Positions 11,231-23,137 of a stretch of DNA of 64,000 nucleotides are shown in pieces (within the stretch, counting starts at the first letter, position 1; each line of letters begins with the position of its first letter). The translations under genes were made by a program, and so were the position numbers. The DNA is from Castanea sativa (lineage: Eukaryota > Streptophyta > Magnoliopsida > Fagales > Fagaceae). Where the stretch lies: positions 1,155,501 to 1,219,500 of the forward strand of contig NC_134016.1 in NCBI RefSeq assembly GCF_040712315.1, read 5' to 3'. Below the pieces are notes generated by a model. That model searched no databases, had not been told where the DNA came from, and saw only the letters and a program-made list of their open reading frames with translations.

Positions 11231-11231
<1 letters not shown>

Positions 11232-11946
11232 TCAGGTGTCCTGTGACCCTGGCTTGCATGTGGAGCCACCACCGCTTATGTTTTGACATTAATACATGAT
11301 AGACATAATGCACAGACAGGGACGGCTGCGCAAAATAGATGCCCTCTATTTCATTACTAGCGTTCCATTTTATACTCGATCTCCACTAACCTCAAAAAGC
11401 TATGTGTTTGATTTTATTTTTTATTTTTTATTTAATTTTAGGTATTTTATAGGAAAATTATATTGTTGCACGAAATTCACATAAGATTAATTGAGAAAAG
11501 TATAATGAGGTTTAAAAATATTTTACAAACAAATAATACAAAAGAAGAAAATTGAAAGAACATTAGGGATGATCACACAAGAAAATATTAATTAATTTAT
11601 GTGTTCAAATATTAGGCTTACATATAAGCTAGGGGGAGACAAAGATCAAATTTCACTAAAAATATGGAGATTACAAAAGTAATATAAATGTACTTTCCTA
11701 AAAACTTAACATTCTTTTCATAGAGTTTCAACTTGTGACATATTTAAAAAAAAAAAAAAAAAAAAAGTAGAGTAATTTTGGTTTGCTCTAGTCTAATTAG
11801 GGCACATCATAACTCAAAATACAAAGAAACCTAGTATCTATAAAATTTCAAAGTCGGCATGGTGCCTATCCTTTGTAGGACGAAATATTGTGCTACACAC
11901 GTAAAATATTAACCCAATTTAAGACAAAGTCCTTTTTTGTTGTTGT
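11231..11946. other. intron DNA between two transposons
   Basis: AT-rich; no exon or repeat boundary recognised apart from a poly-A run near 11745-11766. Confidence 0.4.
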
Positions 11947-12400
11947 CACTACAAGAAAACTGGGCTACTGCGGCGGGCCAAAACCGCCGCTAAAGCACCA
12001 AAAACCGCCGCTATAGGTACATTTCACCTATTGCGGCGGGGGCTATTGCGGCGGTTCTACCCGCCAGGCTTGTCGCGTCGCAGTATCTCTATTGCGGCGG
12101 TACAAAAACCCGCCGCTATAGATACGCTTTTTAGCAGCGGTTTTAGTTTATTGCGGCGGGCATAAAACCGCCGCTATACAACGTTCGAATTTGTTTCAAA
12201 TGACTTTTAGCGGCGGTCAAAAAGCGCCGCAATAGGTTCCCATTTTATCTATTAAATGAAACCCTATTGCGGCGCTTATAGCCCGCCGCTATAGTTCAAA
12301 CATATAGCGGCGGTCAAAAAGCGCCGCAATAGGTTCCCATTTTATCTATAAAATGGGAACCTATTGCGGCGCTTTTTGACCGCCGCTATAGGTTCTTTTT
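11947..12400. repeat. left subterminal repeats of the CACTA element
   Basis: At least ten copies of GCGGCGG or CCGCCGC in both orientations, most within CTATTGCGGCGG or CCGCCGCTATAG. They are CpG-rich against an AT-rich background. In En/Spm such repeats bind TNPA. Confidence 0.88.
12303..12390. repeat. perfect 43-bp-arm hairpin
   Basis: Positions 12303-12345 are the exact reverse complement of 12348-12390, with a two-base centre (CT). The arms contain TATAGCGGCGGTCAAAAAGC and continue through GGTTCCCATTTTAT. It lies in the left subterminal region. Confidence 0.95.
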
Positions 12401-14652
12401 TTTTCTTTTTTTTTCCATTCGAACCTGTTACAAAGAACCTATAATAGTTTTAGCTCTACTAACACAATATCACAAATGTAATTAATTAACAACACCACAA
12501 ATGTCTCCAAACTAATATAATATTAACATAGAAATATATTATCAAATACATATAATATTGTCTATAACCATAAAGTACATATCCTAGAATAATATATCCA
12601 AATAAACATATAACAGAGTACATATCCTAGACTACTCCTAACTTTAAATTCTTCTATAAAGCAATGAAAAAGCTTTCTTATGATTGCAACTCATCAGTTG
12701 GTGATTCTGATGCAAAATACAGCTCTCATGTCTATAAAAACCTGCATCACACCATCAAGCTATGCTAAAAATGATATAAATATGAGCTTGCCCTTAGATT
12801 GCCACCATCAAGGAAGCTAAAAACGCAATATATATACACACTACCATAAGTGCAAGCTAAATTTGTGAATTAATTAATTGGTGGCATGCATGTTATGACA
12901 TAGGTAAATAGTTCCCATGATTTAGAATTCTTAAGCAAATCTAATATCCCCAAAAAGCATATATTAATCTCCAAAAGACATAAGCATAGCATTTACCAGG
13001 TTGGATAACTAAATTAATAGACAAAAATTTTCCCAAAGCCAAAGCTTATCTACCCAAAAAAAAAAACAGTGAAACGTAGATGGAAACACAAAATAACAGA
13101 AACACAATAAATAGAAAAACACATTCATGAAGGGTAAGGCCACAACCACCATCACTACCAACAACAACCCATTACCTTAAATTCACACACAACCAAATCC
13201 ACAAACGCATTTCAGACAAAAATCATCAGCTACATATTCACACCATCACTCCCCCAAAACACAAAAATAATCCACCAAATAACAACCTGATTTCTAGAAA
13301 CTGAAATAGAAACAAACCTAGATGCACAAATGAATAAGTAACACTAACAAATTATATATACTTGCACTGAGGTTTCTAATGCTTGACAACCTCCACATAC
13401 TATGCCATTAATAAACTTTCTTTTTTCTCTATTTTACAAACACAAAACCAAATACTTTGGTTGCATCCATTATCTCTAACTTTCTTTTAGCATTTACTTC
13501 ATCTATAGTTCGCATAGATATCTCAACCATGTTGCCACAATCCATTAAAAAAACATCATTAATCATGTAAAATTTTAATGAAGTAAATATATTAACTTGT
13601 AGAGAGGTACATAATAGTCGCATATCTAACTTTAGAAGATCTATACATTGCTACAAATTCTGCAATTTTAAAGCACAATCTATATTAGTAGGAAATTATA
13701 TGAATTTAAACTGAATTAACCAATTTTTTTAGAGAGAAAAAGAGAGAGGGAACATGTGATACTAATGAATCTTCCAAGTACTTAATGGGACCATATTAGT
13801 TGCTATCATCCAGGTTCTTGACACTTATAACTGCAGAATCAATCAAGACTTTTGGTTGTTACATTTTTAAGAAGTGTAAGTGTTTGTTTGTAGATTCCAA
13901 CCACTGTTGCAAGAGTACTCTTAACTGATAAATTAGGAAAACAACTTTTATTGGTAAATATGGAAAAGGATAAATTTCTAAGGCAATAATTTACATCATC
14001 AATTAATTGTTAATGAAATCACGATATGTGCTTCAGTTGCTTCCTTTTAGGCCTGTCATTCTTGTTTCAGGTTTCTCCCAAATCCAAATTTTCTATATCC
14101 TTATTTTTCAACTCTTTTCAATTCTAACATTTATGAAATCACCCAACAGGAAAAACTCAAAGATTTGTGTAAAATCAAGTCTTAATAGTCACAAATTTAC
14201 AATCAATACTGTGGCATCCAAATAAAACCCATGATGATAAAACTTCAATTGTTCATTACATACTAAAAACATATTAAAAAAATCAAAACAACATTGTAGC
14301 GTTAGAAGTCCTAACTGCTAACTTGAAGTAAAAGAAGAAGACTGTTTCCATCAATTCTGTTTTCTCTAATTAACATTGGTAAAATAGAGAATTTGAGTAC
14401 TTGAATCAGTAGACAACTTCCACAGTAAAATAATATAATTTATATATAAATCCTGAGCTATTTAATATAATATATAAAGCCATAGTCAGTTCGTTTAGCA
14501 AATACCACTTTCTACCATGAGTAATAAAAAGTTTAGCATAGTGCATTCTCATCATTCCTTCTAACAATTAATATATATGCTTTTTCGAAAATGAAGGAAA
14601 GCCAATGAAAGAAAAGATTCCCCTCATTTTCTTTCATTCCAAGAACTTACAG
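12401..14652. other. AT-rich body of the CACTA element
   Basis: No transposase motif seen on either strand. A minus-strand frame at 13429-13623 (64 codons) has no recognisable family. It could be an exon of a captured gene or chance. Confidence 0.4.
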
Positions 14653-14819
14653 GTGGTTCTTAAGGAGGGAAATTCTTCTAATTCTCGGCCTGAAAGATTT
14701 GCTTCAGATGTTTCTAGTGCCTGCCTTTGGATTTGCTTGAAACAAAGGTGGGCTGGCAACACTAACTCTACTTTCACCACTTCTATCTCCTTCTTCTTCA
14801 TGGAAACTGGATATCACTG
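14653..14819 (-). pseudogene. possible captured exon inside the CACTA element
   Basis: On the minus strand an acceptor-like TATCCAG is followed by CATGAAGAAGAAGGAG. That frame is open for about 50 codons (MKKKEIEVVKVELVL at the start, GRELEEFPSLRTT near the end) and meets a donor-like CACCT|GTAAGT at about 14650. Together with the leader-like block upstream at 15905-16015, this looks like host exons carried by the element. I do not recognise the protein. The overlapping frame with HEEEGDRSGESRV is an alternative. Confidence 0.3.
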
Positions 14820-15904
14820 AAAACAGTGGCTTTTGTGAGAAATATACAATTTTAAGAAAACCCCAACACGATCGAAATTAATTAAGAAAACCACAACACA
14901 TTCCAAATTAATTAAGAGAATGCAACACTTTGTACAGAAACCTTGACACAGTCCATTAGAGAAACAAAAAAACCAATAATTAAAGATGTATAACATAACC
15001 AAAAAGAAAAACTAAAATAAAATTTTGAAAGAAAGCTTATTTGATCCAAAAGATATCTTTAAGATTTTCTATTTTGAACACTTTAGGGTGAATCTTTTTT
15101 AGTAATTTCTCTAATCTATAATAGTATAAGACAATGTTTTAAATAATTTTTAATGCATTTAAGGCCGATTGACAACCATAATCAAACACATTCAAGGCAA
15201 TTCATCAAATAACAAAACACCCAACACTTGCTATTTAATTAGTACATGTTGTTGCTTATATTAATATAAAGATAAATTTTAATCAAGAGCCAAGCTAGTT
15301 AGCGCAATTAAATCTTCAAATTGCTTCAAAAAAAAATCATGAACTTATGAACATTATTCTATAAAAAAATTCAAATTAGAAAATTTCAAAATTGTGGTGC
15401 TTCCTGGCTTCTCTTCAAACTTGTTTTTGCCAAAAATCTTCAGTTGGGCTTTAGCATTTTCTGTTAAAAATCCACTTCGTTCTTCAAAAATTTCTTCTAA
15501 TGCAATGTGCTCCTATCAAACCAAAGTATTTCAAAGATTTTAAAATTAAAAACAGAACTTTACAGGTAACTATTTCGGCAATCTGACTTTGTGTGAAGAC
15601 TCTGATTTTTCTCTCTACTTTAAAATCTCAAATCTCTAAGTCATTATTCTAAAAGCCCCAAATTTTTCCTGTTTGATACTGAAACAGTTTTTAACAGCAA
15701 CTGCGGTTCTACCTTTCAACAAAAACTGCCATAGAATGGTTGCAGACCAAGAAAAAAAAGTAAAAAGAAAGAAAAGAAAAACCAAAGATCGATTCAAATC
15801 TGATTTTTCAAAAAACTTTAAAAATTTGAGGAACACAATAATATAGAGAGCAAGAAACAAATACGTGAATCTTGAATTGGAAAAAGATTGAATTAAAGAA
15901 CAAA

Positions 15905-16015
15905 CCTGTAGCCTGGATTGAAGGGATCGAATATTCTTGAAGAAAAAGATTAGGGTTCGTGAGAAGAGAGAGAGAGAGAGTTTGGGGATATTGGAAGAGA
16001 TTGCTGATTTTTTTT
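15905..16015 (-). other. possible captured 5' leader exon
   Basis: On the minus strand a CT-rich tract (a run of CTs at about 15967-15980) is followed by CACGAACCCTAATC and ends at CTACAG|GTTTGTTC, a good splice donor. Such CT-rich, CCCTAA-containing leaders are common at plant gene starts. It reads in the same direction as the possible exon at 14653-14819. Confidence 0.3.
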
Positions 16016-16179
16016 CTTTTATGAGGAAAAACGGCTGAAACTAAGAGGCAAAGAGGCTAGGGAGAAAAGAAAAGACATATTTATATGATGCTCTCTAGGG
16101 TTTTAAAATCTGAAATAAGAGTTTTAAGATTTTAAAAAAATTATAAGTAAACTCAATCTCGAACTAGAGACCATTTGGG

Positions 16180-16925
16180 CAAAACGCGGGCTGCACACCA
16201 CTAAGCTAGTGTTGCGAGTATACACTAAAGTTACATAAATAAATATATAATAAATATATTTCATTATATTATAATAAATTATATATTTTTTATTACAATT
16301 TAAATAAATATAATTTAAAATGTATAATTATTATTATATAAATTATTATAATAAATATATATATATATATATTATTGTAATTATAATTAATATATATTAT
16401 AATAATTTATATAAATTATATTTTTTAATTTATATAAAATATAATAATAAATATATAAATTATAATAAATTATTATAGTAAATACATTACCATTTTTGAC
16501 TCGCAATTACCATTTTGTCATACATTTTGTAATTGTACATGAATCAAACACATCTATATATCTAAGTGAGTTAACGAGTGCAAAATATTAAAAATATAAT
16601 ATTAATGAGTTATGAAATAAAATTTAAAAACAAAAAACAATCAGATATACTCAATAAAAATCACCATACAACTTTCTAAAAAAAATACCACACAACAAAA
16701 ATTATCACATGTTCTATCTTATTGAAAATTAAAAAAAAAATGATCATAGCTATTATATATTAAATGATCATAGCTGTTACACATGTCCATCACATGCCAT
16801 ACTTATATTTGAAATCTAACCGTTGGATTTGAAGAGTGTAATGAAAGGTTAATTCTGGTAAAGATTAGTCACAATCAAATAGTTGGATTTAGAGAAAGGC
16901 GCGGTCAATAACTTATTATTGAATG
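16180..16925. other. very AT-rich spacer within the CACTA element
   Basis: Positions 16230-16500 are almost only A and T, with many TATAAT-like strings. From about 16800 a diverged partial copy of the 345-bp repeat begins. No gene seen. Confidence 0.5.
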
Positions 16926-18825
16926 TTACACCAACCAATAACTTATTATTAAATTCATATTTTGAAAATCCAACCGTTGGATTACATTTTCCATATGTTC
17001 TTAACATACATGCCAATTTTCATGCCAATCGGGTGTAATTTACCATTTGATCTTTAAACTTATCTTTTATGCATTATTTTAAACTACAAAAACATGAATT
17101 TAAACAATTGATTAATGACATGGCTATTAATCTTTGATCACCTTGAAATTTTTTAAGCATGAAAAGTATATGAAGATAATGTAATCTAACTGTAGATTTG
17201 TCAAAATTCACATCGAATTAATAAATATAGGGTTGGGTTCAAGTTACACTTGACGTAACTCTAAAAAATGTTACACCAACCAATAACTTATTATTGAATT
17301 CATATTTTGAAAATCCCACCGTTGGATCACATTTTCTATATGTTCTTAACAAGCATGCCTATTTTAATGCCAATTGGATGTAATTTACCATTTGATCTTC
17401 AAACTCATCTTTTATGCGTTACTTTAAACTACAAAAACTTGAATTTAAACAATTGATTAATGACATGGCTATTAATCTTTGATCACCTTGAAATTTTTTA
17501 AGCATGAAAAATATATGAAGATAATGTAATCTAACGGTAGATTTGTCAAAATTCACATCGAATTAATAAATATAGGGTTGGGTTCAAGTTACGCTTGACA
17601 TAACTCTAAAAAATGTTACACCAACCAATAACTTATTGTTGAATTCATATTTTGAAAATCCAACCGTTGATCACATTTTCTATATGTTCTTAACATGCAT
17701 GCCAATTTTAATGCCAATTGGATGTAATTTACCATTTGATCTTCAAACTCATCTTTTATGCGTTACTTTAAAGTACAAAAACTTGAATTTAAACAATTGA
17801 TTGATGACATGGCTATTAATATTTGATCACCTTGAAATTTTTTAAGAATGAAAAATATATGAAGATAATGTAATCTAACGGTAGATTTGTCAAAATTCAT
17901 ATTGAATTAAGAAATATAGGGTTGGGTTCAAGTTACACTTGATGTAACTCTAAAAAATGTTACACCAACCAATAACTTATAGTTGAATTCATATTTTGAA
18001 ACTCCAACCGTTGGATCACATTTTCTATATGTTCTTAACATACATGCCAATTTTCATGCCTAGCGGATGTAATTTACCATTTGATCTTCAAACTCATCTT
18101 TTATGCGTTAGTTTAAATTACAAAAACTTGAATTTAAACAATTGATTGATGACATGACTATTAATCTTTGATCACCTTGAAATTTTTTAGGCATGAAAAA
18201 TATATGAAGATGATGTAATCTAACGGTATATTTATCAAAATTCACATCGAATTAAGAAATATAGGGTTGGGTTCAAGTTACACTTGATGTAACTCTAAAA
18301 AATGTTACACCAAAAAATAACTTATAGTTGAATTTATATTTTGAAAATCCAACCGTTAGATCACATTTTCTATATGTTCTTAACATACATGCCAATTTTC
18401 ATGCCTAACGGATGTAATTTACCATTTGATTTTTAAAATCATCTTTTATACGTTATTTTAAATTACAAAAACTTGAATTTAAACAATTGATTGATGACAT
18501 GGCTATTAATCTTTGATCACCTTGAAATTTTTTAAGCCTGAAAAATATATGAAGATAATGTAATCTAACGGTAGATTTGTCAAAATTCACATTGAATTAA
18601 AAAATATAGGGTTGGGTTCAAGTTACACTTGACGTAACTCTATAAAATGTTATACCAACCAATAACTTATTGTTGAATTCATATTTTAAAAATCTATCCG
18701 TTGGATCACATTTTCTATATGTTCTTAATATGCATGCCAATTTTCATGCCAATCGGATGTAATTTACCATTTGATATTGAAACTCATCTTTTATGCGTTA
18801 TTGTAAACTACAAAAACTTAATTTT
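16926..18825 (+). repeat. 345-bp tandem array in the CACTA element
   Basis: Units begin at TTACACCAACCAATAACTTA, at 16926, 17271, 17616, 17960, 18305 and 18650, a spacing of 344-345 bases. The last unit is cut at about 18825. Each holds ATTTTGAAAATCCAACCGTT, TATATGTTCTTAACATACAT and GATCACCTTGAAATTTTTTA. Related single copies lie at 4909-5180, 5330-5640, 61940-62220 and 63430-63720. Confidence 0.92.
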
Positions 18826-18837
18826 ATACAAAAACCT

Positions 18838-19219
18838 TACCTATAGCGGCGGTCACAAAAAACGTCGCAATAGATCTCATCTACAGCGGCGGGCCAAAAT
18901 CACGCCGCAATAGGTGACATATAGCGGCAGTTTTTGCACCCGCCGCAATAGGCCTGCTGCAATTTCAGGGTCTATTGCGGCGGGTCATTGACCCTGACCC
19001 GCCGCTATATCTAAGCTGAAGGCCGCTAAAAGAGGTCTATTGCGGCGGGTCACTGGCCTGCCGCAATAGTACGCCGCAATATACTAGGTCTATTGCGGCG
19101 GGCCAATAGATCTCATGTACTGCGGCGGGCCGAAAAAGCGCTGCAATAGGCGACCTATACCGGCAGTTTTCGTACCCGCCGCAATAGGCCCGCCGCAATA
19201 GGCCAGTTTTTTTGTAGTG
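18838..19219. repeat. right subterminal repeats of the CACTA element
   Basis: Repeated TATTGCGGCGGG and CCCGCCGCAATAGG motifs in both orientations, ending in the terminal inverted repeat at 19219. Confidence 0.88.
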
Positions 19220-19222
19220 TGT

Positions 19223-19742
19223 TGTTGTTGTTGTTGTTGTGTGTGTGAGAATTTAAGGCAAAGCCAAAAAGAATAAACGTGTGGCAATTCACACAACTGT
19301 CTAAAGAATCTCCACCTTGACCTTCGAGTGAAGTCACATAAACGACACTTCTAGATCTATCACCTCCATCCAAAATCATAATTAAGGGCAAACTCAAACG
19401 CAAAAAGACTAGTCAAAAGCTTGAATTTGTACAAAGGAACTGTAGGTATAAACGGTTCATTGTGACGGAATGAATTAAGATTATGGGGAAGAGGAGGTAC
19501 AAAATAAAGTACAAAAAGAAAAGAAAAGAGAATTATGTGATTCAGCTTAACGACTTACGTTCATAGAAGAAATTTTTATTAAGTGTTTTATTTTTTTTTA
19601 TATGAAAGTATAGTACAAATTCTAGACAGCCATATATTCACTATAATTTCAATTCACTCAATTACAATAAACCTTAAGTAAATTTTATATAGGAAGGGGT
19701 TAAATATGCATGGACTTACAATAAAATTGGCATCTTGGCCTT
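19223..19742. other. intron DNA right of the CACTA element
   Basis: Begins with a short TTG microsatellite directly after the duplicated TGT. No exon recognised. Confidence 0.45.
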
Positions 19743-20130
19743 ATACCAAGGTAGTCAATACTGTACATGTACTGACTGGTATATACCATATCGGTATGTA
19801 TATCAGTATCGAAACATCAACTTTTCGTACCGGTTTAAATACCGGCCGTACCGGCTATATTGGTTAATTTTGGGCAATACTGACCAATACAGAAATTTTT
19901 TTTTTTTTTTAAGTTTTGTAATTTTTGAATTTTTTTTAGGGTAGAATGGTAACTTTTTTGCATTAACTTATTAGTATTATTTGTTTTCTTAGTATGCAAT
20001 GGTAACTTTTAAGCTTTCTATTTTTTATATTGTGTTTTTTTTTCTTTTAATTGATACTAAAGTCTAAAACCATGAATAATTTGTTCTGAATTGAGGAAAT
20101 GTTTTATGGTAAACTTTTATATTTATTATA

Positions 20131-20170
<40 letters not shown>

Positions 20171-20275
20171 TTATAAATATAAAAAATAACAGTAAACTCA
20201 AAACAATATACCGGTATTGACCGGTATCGAAATATATCGTTCCACTGGTCAAATCAGTACAGCCTCCTATACGAA
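19743..20275. repeat. MITE-like repeat with CCGGTAT-rich ends
   Basis: The left end (about 19750-19870) and right end (about 20205-20275) are rich in related strings such as ACCGGTATTGACCGGTATCG in opposite orientations. They enclose an AT-rich middle with an AC/AT microsatellite at 20130-20170. The exact ends and target duplication are unclear. Confidence 0.4.
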
Positions 20276-20793
20276 ATTGACTTCTTTGGCCTATACAGAT
20301 AAATCTAACACCTCTAAGAACTTAGTCATCATGTCTACATAAACCTAACACCTCTAGTATGAGGGAACTTAGTCATAGTGTCTACTGGATTATCTATAGG
20401 CCAAATTTTCTAAAGCAAAATATCTCTCTCATGAATAATTTCATGAACAAAGAGGAAGCAGAAATCAATGTTCTTGATTATTTGTTAGATAAATAGCACT
20501 ATGGCTTTCACATAATATGCAAATGTTTTCCTAATGACTCCACAAGACAAGACTTCTATCAAAACAAGTACATAGCCAAATATTCTAGTATGTCACTGCC
20601 ATGTATTTAGTCTGACGTTGACAATTCTATAGTGGATTTTGGTGTCTATCTCCAACTCAGCAGTGCTTTAGCAAATGTAAAAAGTTGTAATACTAATATA
20701 GCCAAATAGCCCTTTCGTTCAACAATTCTCTACCACTTTAAACAAACAACCATGTGTTAAAATCTGATTTATTTTCCGTTCAACACTAACGCA
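20276..20793. other. 3' end of the copy A intron
   Basis: AT-rich, no exon. A plausible acceptor GCAG lies at 20791-20794, just before the kinase exon. Confidence 0.45.
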
Positions 20794-21779
20794 GCATGCA
20801 AAAATGATGATTGATTCACAAATTTCTCAATTGGAGAGAACGATCACTAGAATGAGCTTTACAGAACTTAGAGAGGCAACTGGCAACTTCAACACACATA
20901 ATTTCATCGGGTTGGGAAAGATTGGGATTATGTACAAGGCAGTGCTTCCAAATGGTTGGCCAATTGCAGTTAAGAGGTTCTATGAATCTCCATCTTTTGA
21001 AAAGCAATTTGTATCTGAGCTATGTGCTCTTGGTAGATTAAGACACAATATATATATCGAGGGCAATGATATTGAATGGTAACCTTTATGATTGGCTACA
21101 TGCAATGGAGGGCAATGATAAGATCTTGGAGTGGCATTTGAGGATTAAAATTGCAACAGGGATAGCAAGAGGCCTAGCATGGCTTCACCATAAGTGCGAT
21201 TTTCGAGTAGTCCATCTTAACTTGAGTTCTACATCTATCTTACTAGATAAGAATTTTGAGCCCAAGATATCAAATTTTGGAGGGGCAAAAATATCAAGTT
21301 CTGAAGGGGCATTGTTCTTGGATTCTATTGACATTGACCCAAGCAATAGCTCTTTTGTAGACAGTGGAGTTTGGGAGTTGGGTTTTGTTAAAAAGGATGT
21401 GTATGACTTTGGAATTTTATTGCTTGAGCTAATTATAGGAAAGGAACCCATTGAAATCAATAATTATTCGAAAAGTTTGAATGGGAGTTTGCTTGACTGG
21501 ATTACTCATCTTTTGACTAGTTCTTCTAATCTCTACAGTGTCATTGATAAATCTTTGACTGGCCGAGGGTTTGATGGTGAAATCTTTCAGTTACTTAGAA
21601 TTGCATATACGTGCCTGAACCCTTTTCCTGGTCGAAGGCCTACAATGCTTGAATTATACACTAAAATTAGTATTTTGGGGGAGAGACATAGCATCACAAA
21701 TGACACTGAGATATTGAGGCAATCTGAAATTGCTACTCCAAGTACCTCAAATGAAATTGTTGAGGTAGAAATTACGTAG
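20794..21779 (+). pseudogene. BIR1-like copy A, exon 2 (pseudokinase)
   Basis: Begins with the juxtamembrane string ISQLERTITRMSFTELREAT, very like Arabidopsis BIR1 as I recall it. The N-lobe has a degraded glycine loop (GLGKIGIMYKA) and keeps the VAIK-type lysine (IAVKRF). At about 21050 a deletion removes roughly 20 codons around the hinge and breaks the frame. From 21066 the C-lobe reads on (GNLYDWLHAMEGND, then IARGLAWLHHKCDFRVVHLN). The catalytic HRD is HLN, DFG is NFG, and the APE segment is missing (SGVWELGFVKKDVYDFG). The BIR family are known pseudokinases, so loss of HRD and DFG is expected; the missing APE part is shared with copy B. The C-lobe ends with RRPTMLELYTKISILGER and a stop at 21777-21779. 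Confidence 0.8.
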
Positions 21780-22924
21780 ACCAACTGAAGTATGAGATTC
21801 AAATTGTAACTATTGTATTGAGAAAAATATGTAACATATTAATTTGCTGCGGTCCAGACGTTGTTACCTTGGGCTTCGTTTGCTTGCTGTAATCTTTTTT
21901 TGTTGTAAAAAAAGCAAATAACTATAAGTTGTATTGAATCTATATATAATGGCAAATAAAGTCGTATATATGCATCGAAGCACAGATCACTTTAAAAAAA
22001 AAAAAGAAAGATCATGCTTTTTCTATATGTGTATCTGTTGTCCTGGTTATTTGCAATCTGGCATTTATATATGCATTTAAAATAACTGTTCAAATTTCCA
22101 AAATAGATTTTTTTTTTCTTTGTCGAAATCAGATGCATCTTCGTACCCTGTTGATGGACTACTTGTATAGCTACTATTTGTAAGGGTATGACCAACTGGT
22201 TATGGGCAATACTCAGTTATCGTTTATGATAATAAAGAGTTACCCTCTCAATTTGTATTTCTTTGTTTGCATGGGCCACTGTTTAATCATTCTAGATCTA
22301 TAACCATTGACCATATGATTTGAAAAATTACGTTACCCTAGTCTATGAGGACATAATAACCATGCTATAGTTGATCATTGCATATTTAAAAATATTAACC
22401 ATACCAAGCTTTCTACCCACGTTGAGGATCAGGTTCTTGTGCATATTTGATTAAGAAGCATTTTGTTGTAGTAGTTAATGGAAATTAAATTTTTTGGCTG
22501 ACTTTTTTCTAGTTGATCCCAATTAAAATTGATCATGGATTAAATTAGCAAATATGATCTTGGGATCATTAAAACCGGATGACCCATTGACCCTACAAAC
22601 TTTCAAGAGATCTTTTTGTTTTTTGCTTTTTACTTTATTAGAGTTTTTTATTGCATCATTACCACTATTGTAAGGTCAGTCCAAAACTCTTAAGGTAAAG
22701 CGTCATCTCTATTTGAAACAGATCTATTTTATGATTTAGATCAAAGCATAATTGGTACTCATTCTCTTAAATTCCTCTTTAATACCTAATGTAAATTAAT
22801 TATCTTAATAATAACAGATATCAAAACTGGCTGAGAATATTTTTTTTCATGCATTTCTCATTCTACACACTCTCAATTTGTCCCTATGTTTTCTCTTGCA
22901 AATGTTAATTGGGTAAATATTGAC
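21780..22924. other. 3' flank of copy A and AT-rich spacer
   Basis: The first 120 bases resemble the 3' flank of copy B (59955-60050), with a shared GTAACATATT/GCAACATATT and an ACGTT-containing stretch, so they are probably the old 3' UTR. Beyond that I see no gene. Confidence 0.5.
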
Positions 22925-23131
22925 AAAAGGGTTTGAATTTTTAACCTATTTCTGATTAACAATCATTTAGGTAATAGACAAATACAAAAATGAACTATAA
23001 TAGAAAAGTTAAGTATCTTTATTTCAATTAAAATTCATAAAATATATGGACTAAAACATTATTTGTTTTTCCTCTTTATTGTTGAGATCATTTTTTTGAT
23101 AACTAGGTCTTTATTATGATTTTATGAATAC
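22925..23131. repeat. copy of the 2357-2575 segment, interrupted by a LINE
   Basis: TTTGAATTTTTAACCTAT, AACAATCATTTAGGTAATAG and TAAGTATCTTTATTTCAATT occur here and at 2370-2465 in the same order. The match breaks at 23131 where the LINE begins and resumes at 26344. Confidence 0.65.
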
Positions 23132-23137
23132 CTAATT

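Larger units (their letters stand above)
11947..19219. mobile_element. non-autonomous CACTA element with TGT target duplication
   Basis: The left end reads CACTACAAGAAAACTGGGCT. The right end, read inward on the other strand, is CACTACAAAAAAACTGGCCT. TGT lies directly outside both ends (11944-11946 and 19220-19222), the 3-bp duplication expected of CACTA. Both ends carry many copies of a CTATTGCGGCGGG motif in both orientations, the usual subterminal repeats. I find no TNPD or TNPA coding sequence in its 7,273 bases. Instead it holds an AT-rich body with possible captured exons (12650-16050) and a 345-bp tandem array (16926-18825). It lies in the intron of BIR1-like copy A. Confidence 0.9.

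Noticed and set aside
16150..16215. tRNA-like string (CTCGAACTAGAGACC and CCACTAAGCTAG)
   Set aside because: Does not fold to a full cloverleaf by eye; probably tRNA-derived repeat debris.
16230..16500. Extremely AT-rich stretch considered as a replication origin or matrix attachment region
   Set aside because: Base composition alone is not enough, and the stretch lies inside a transposon.
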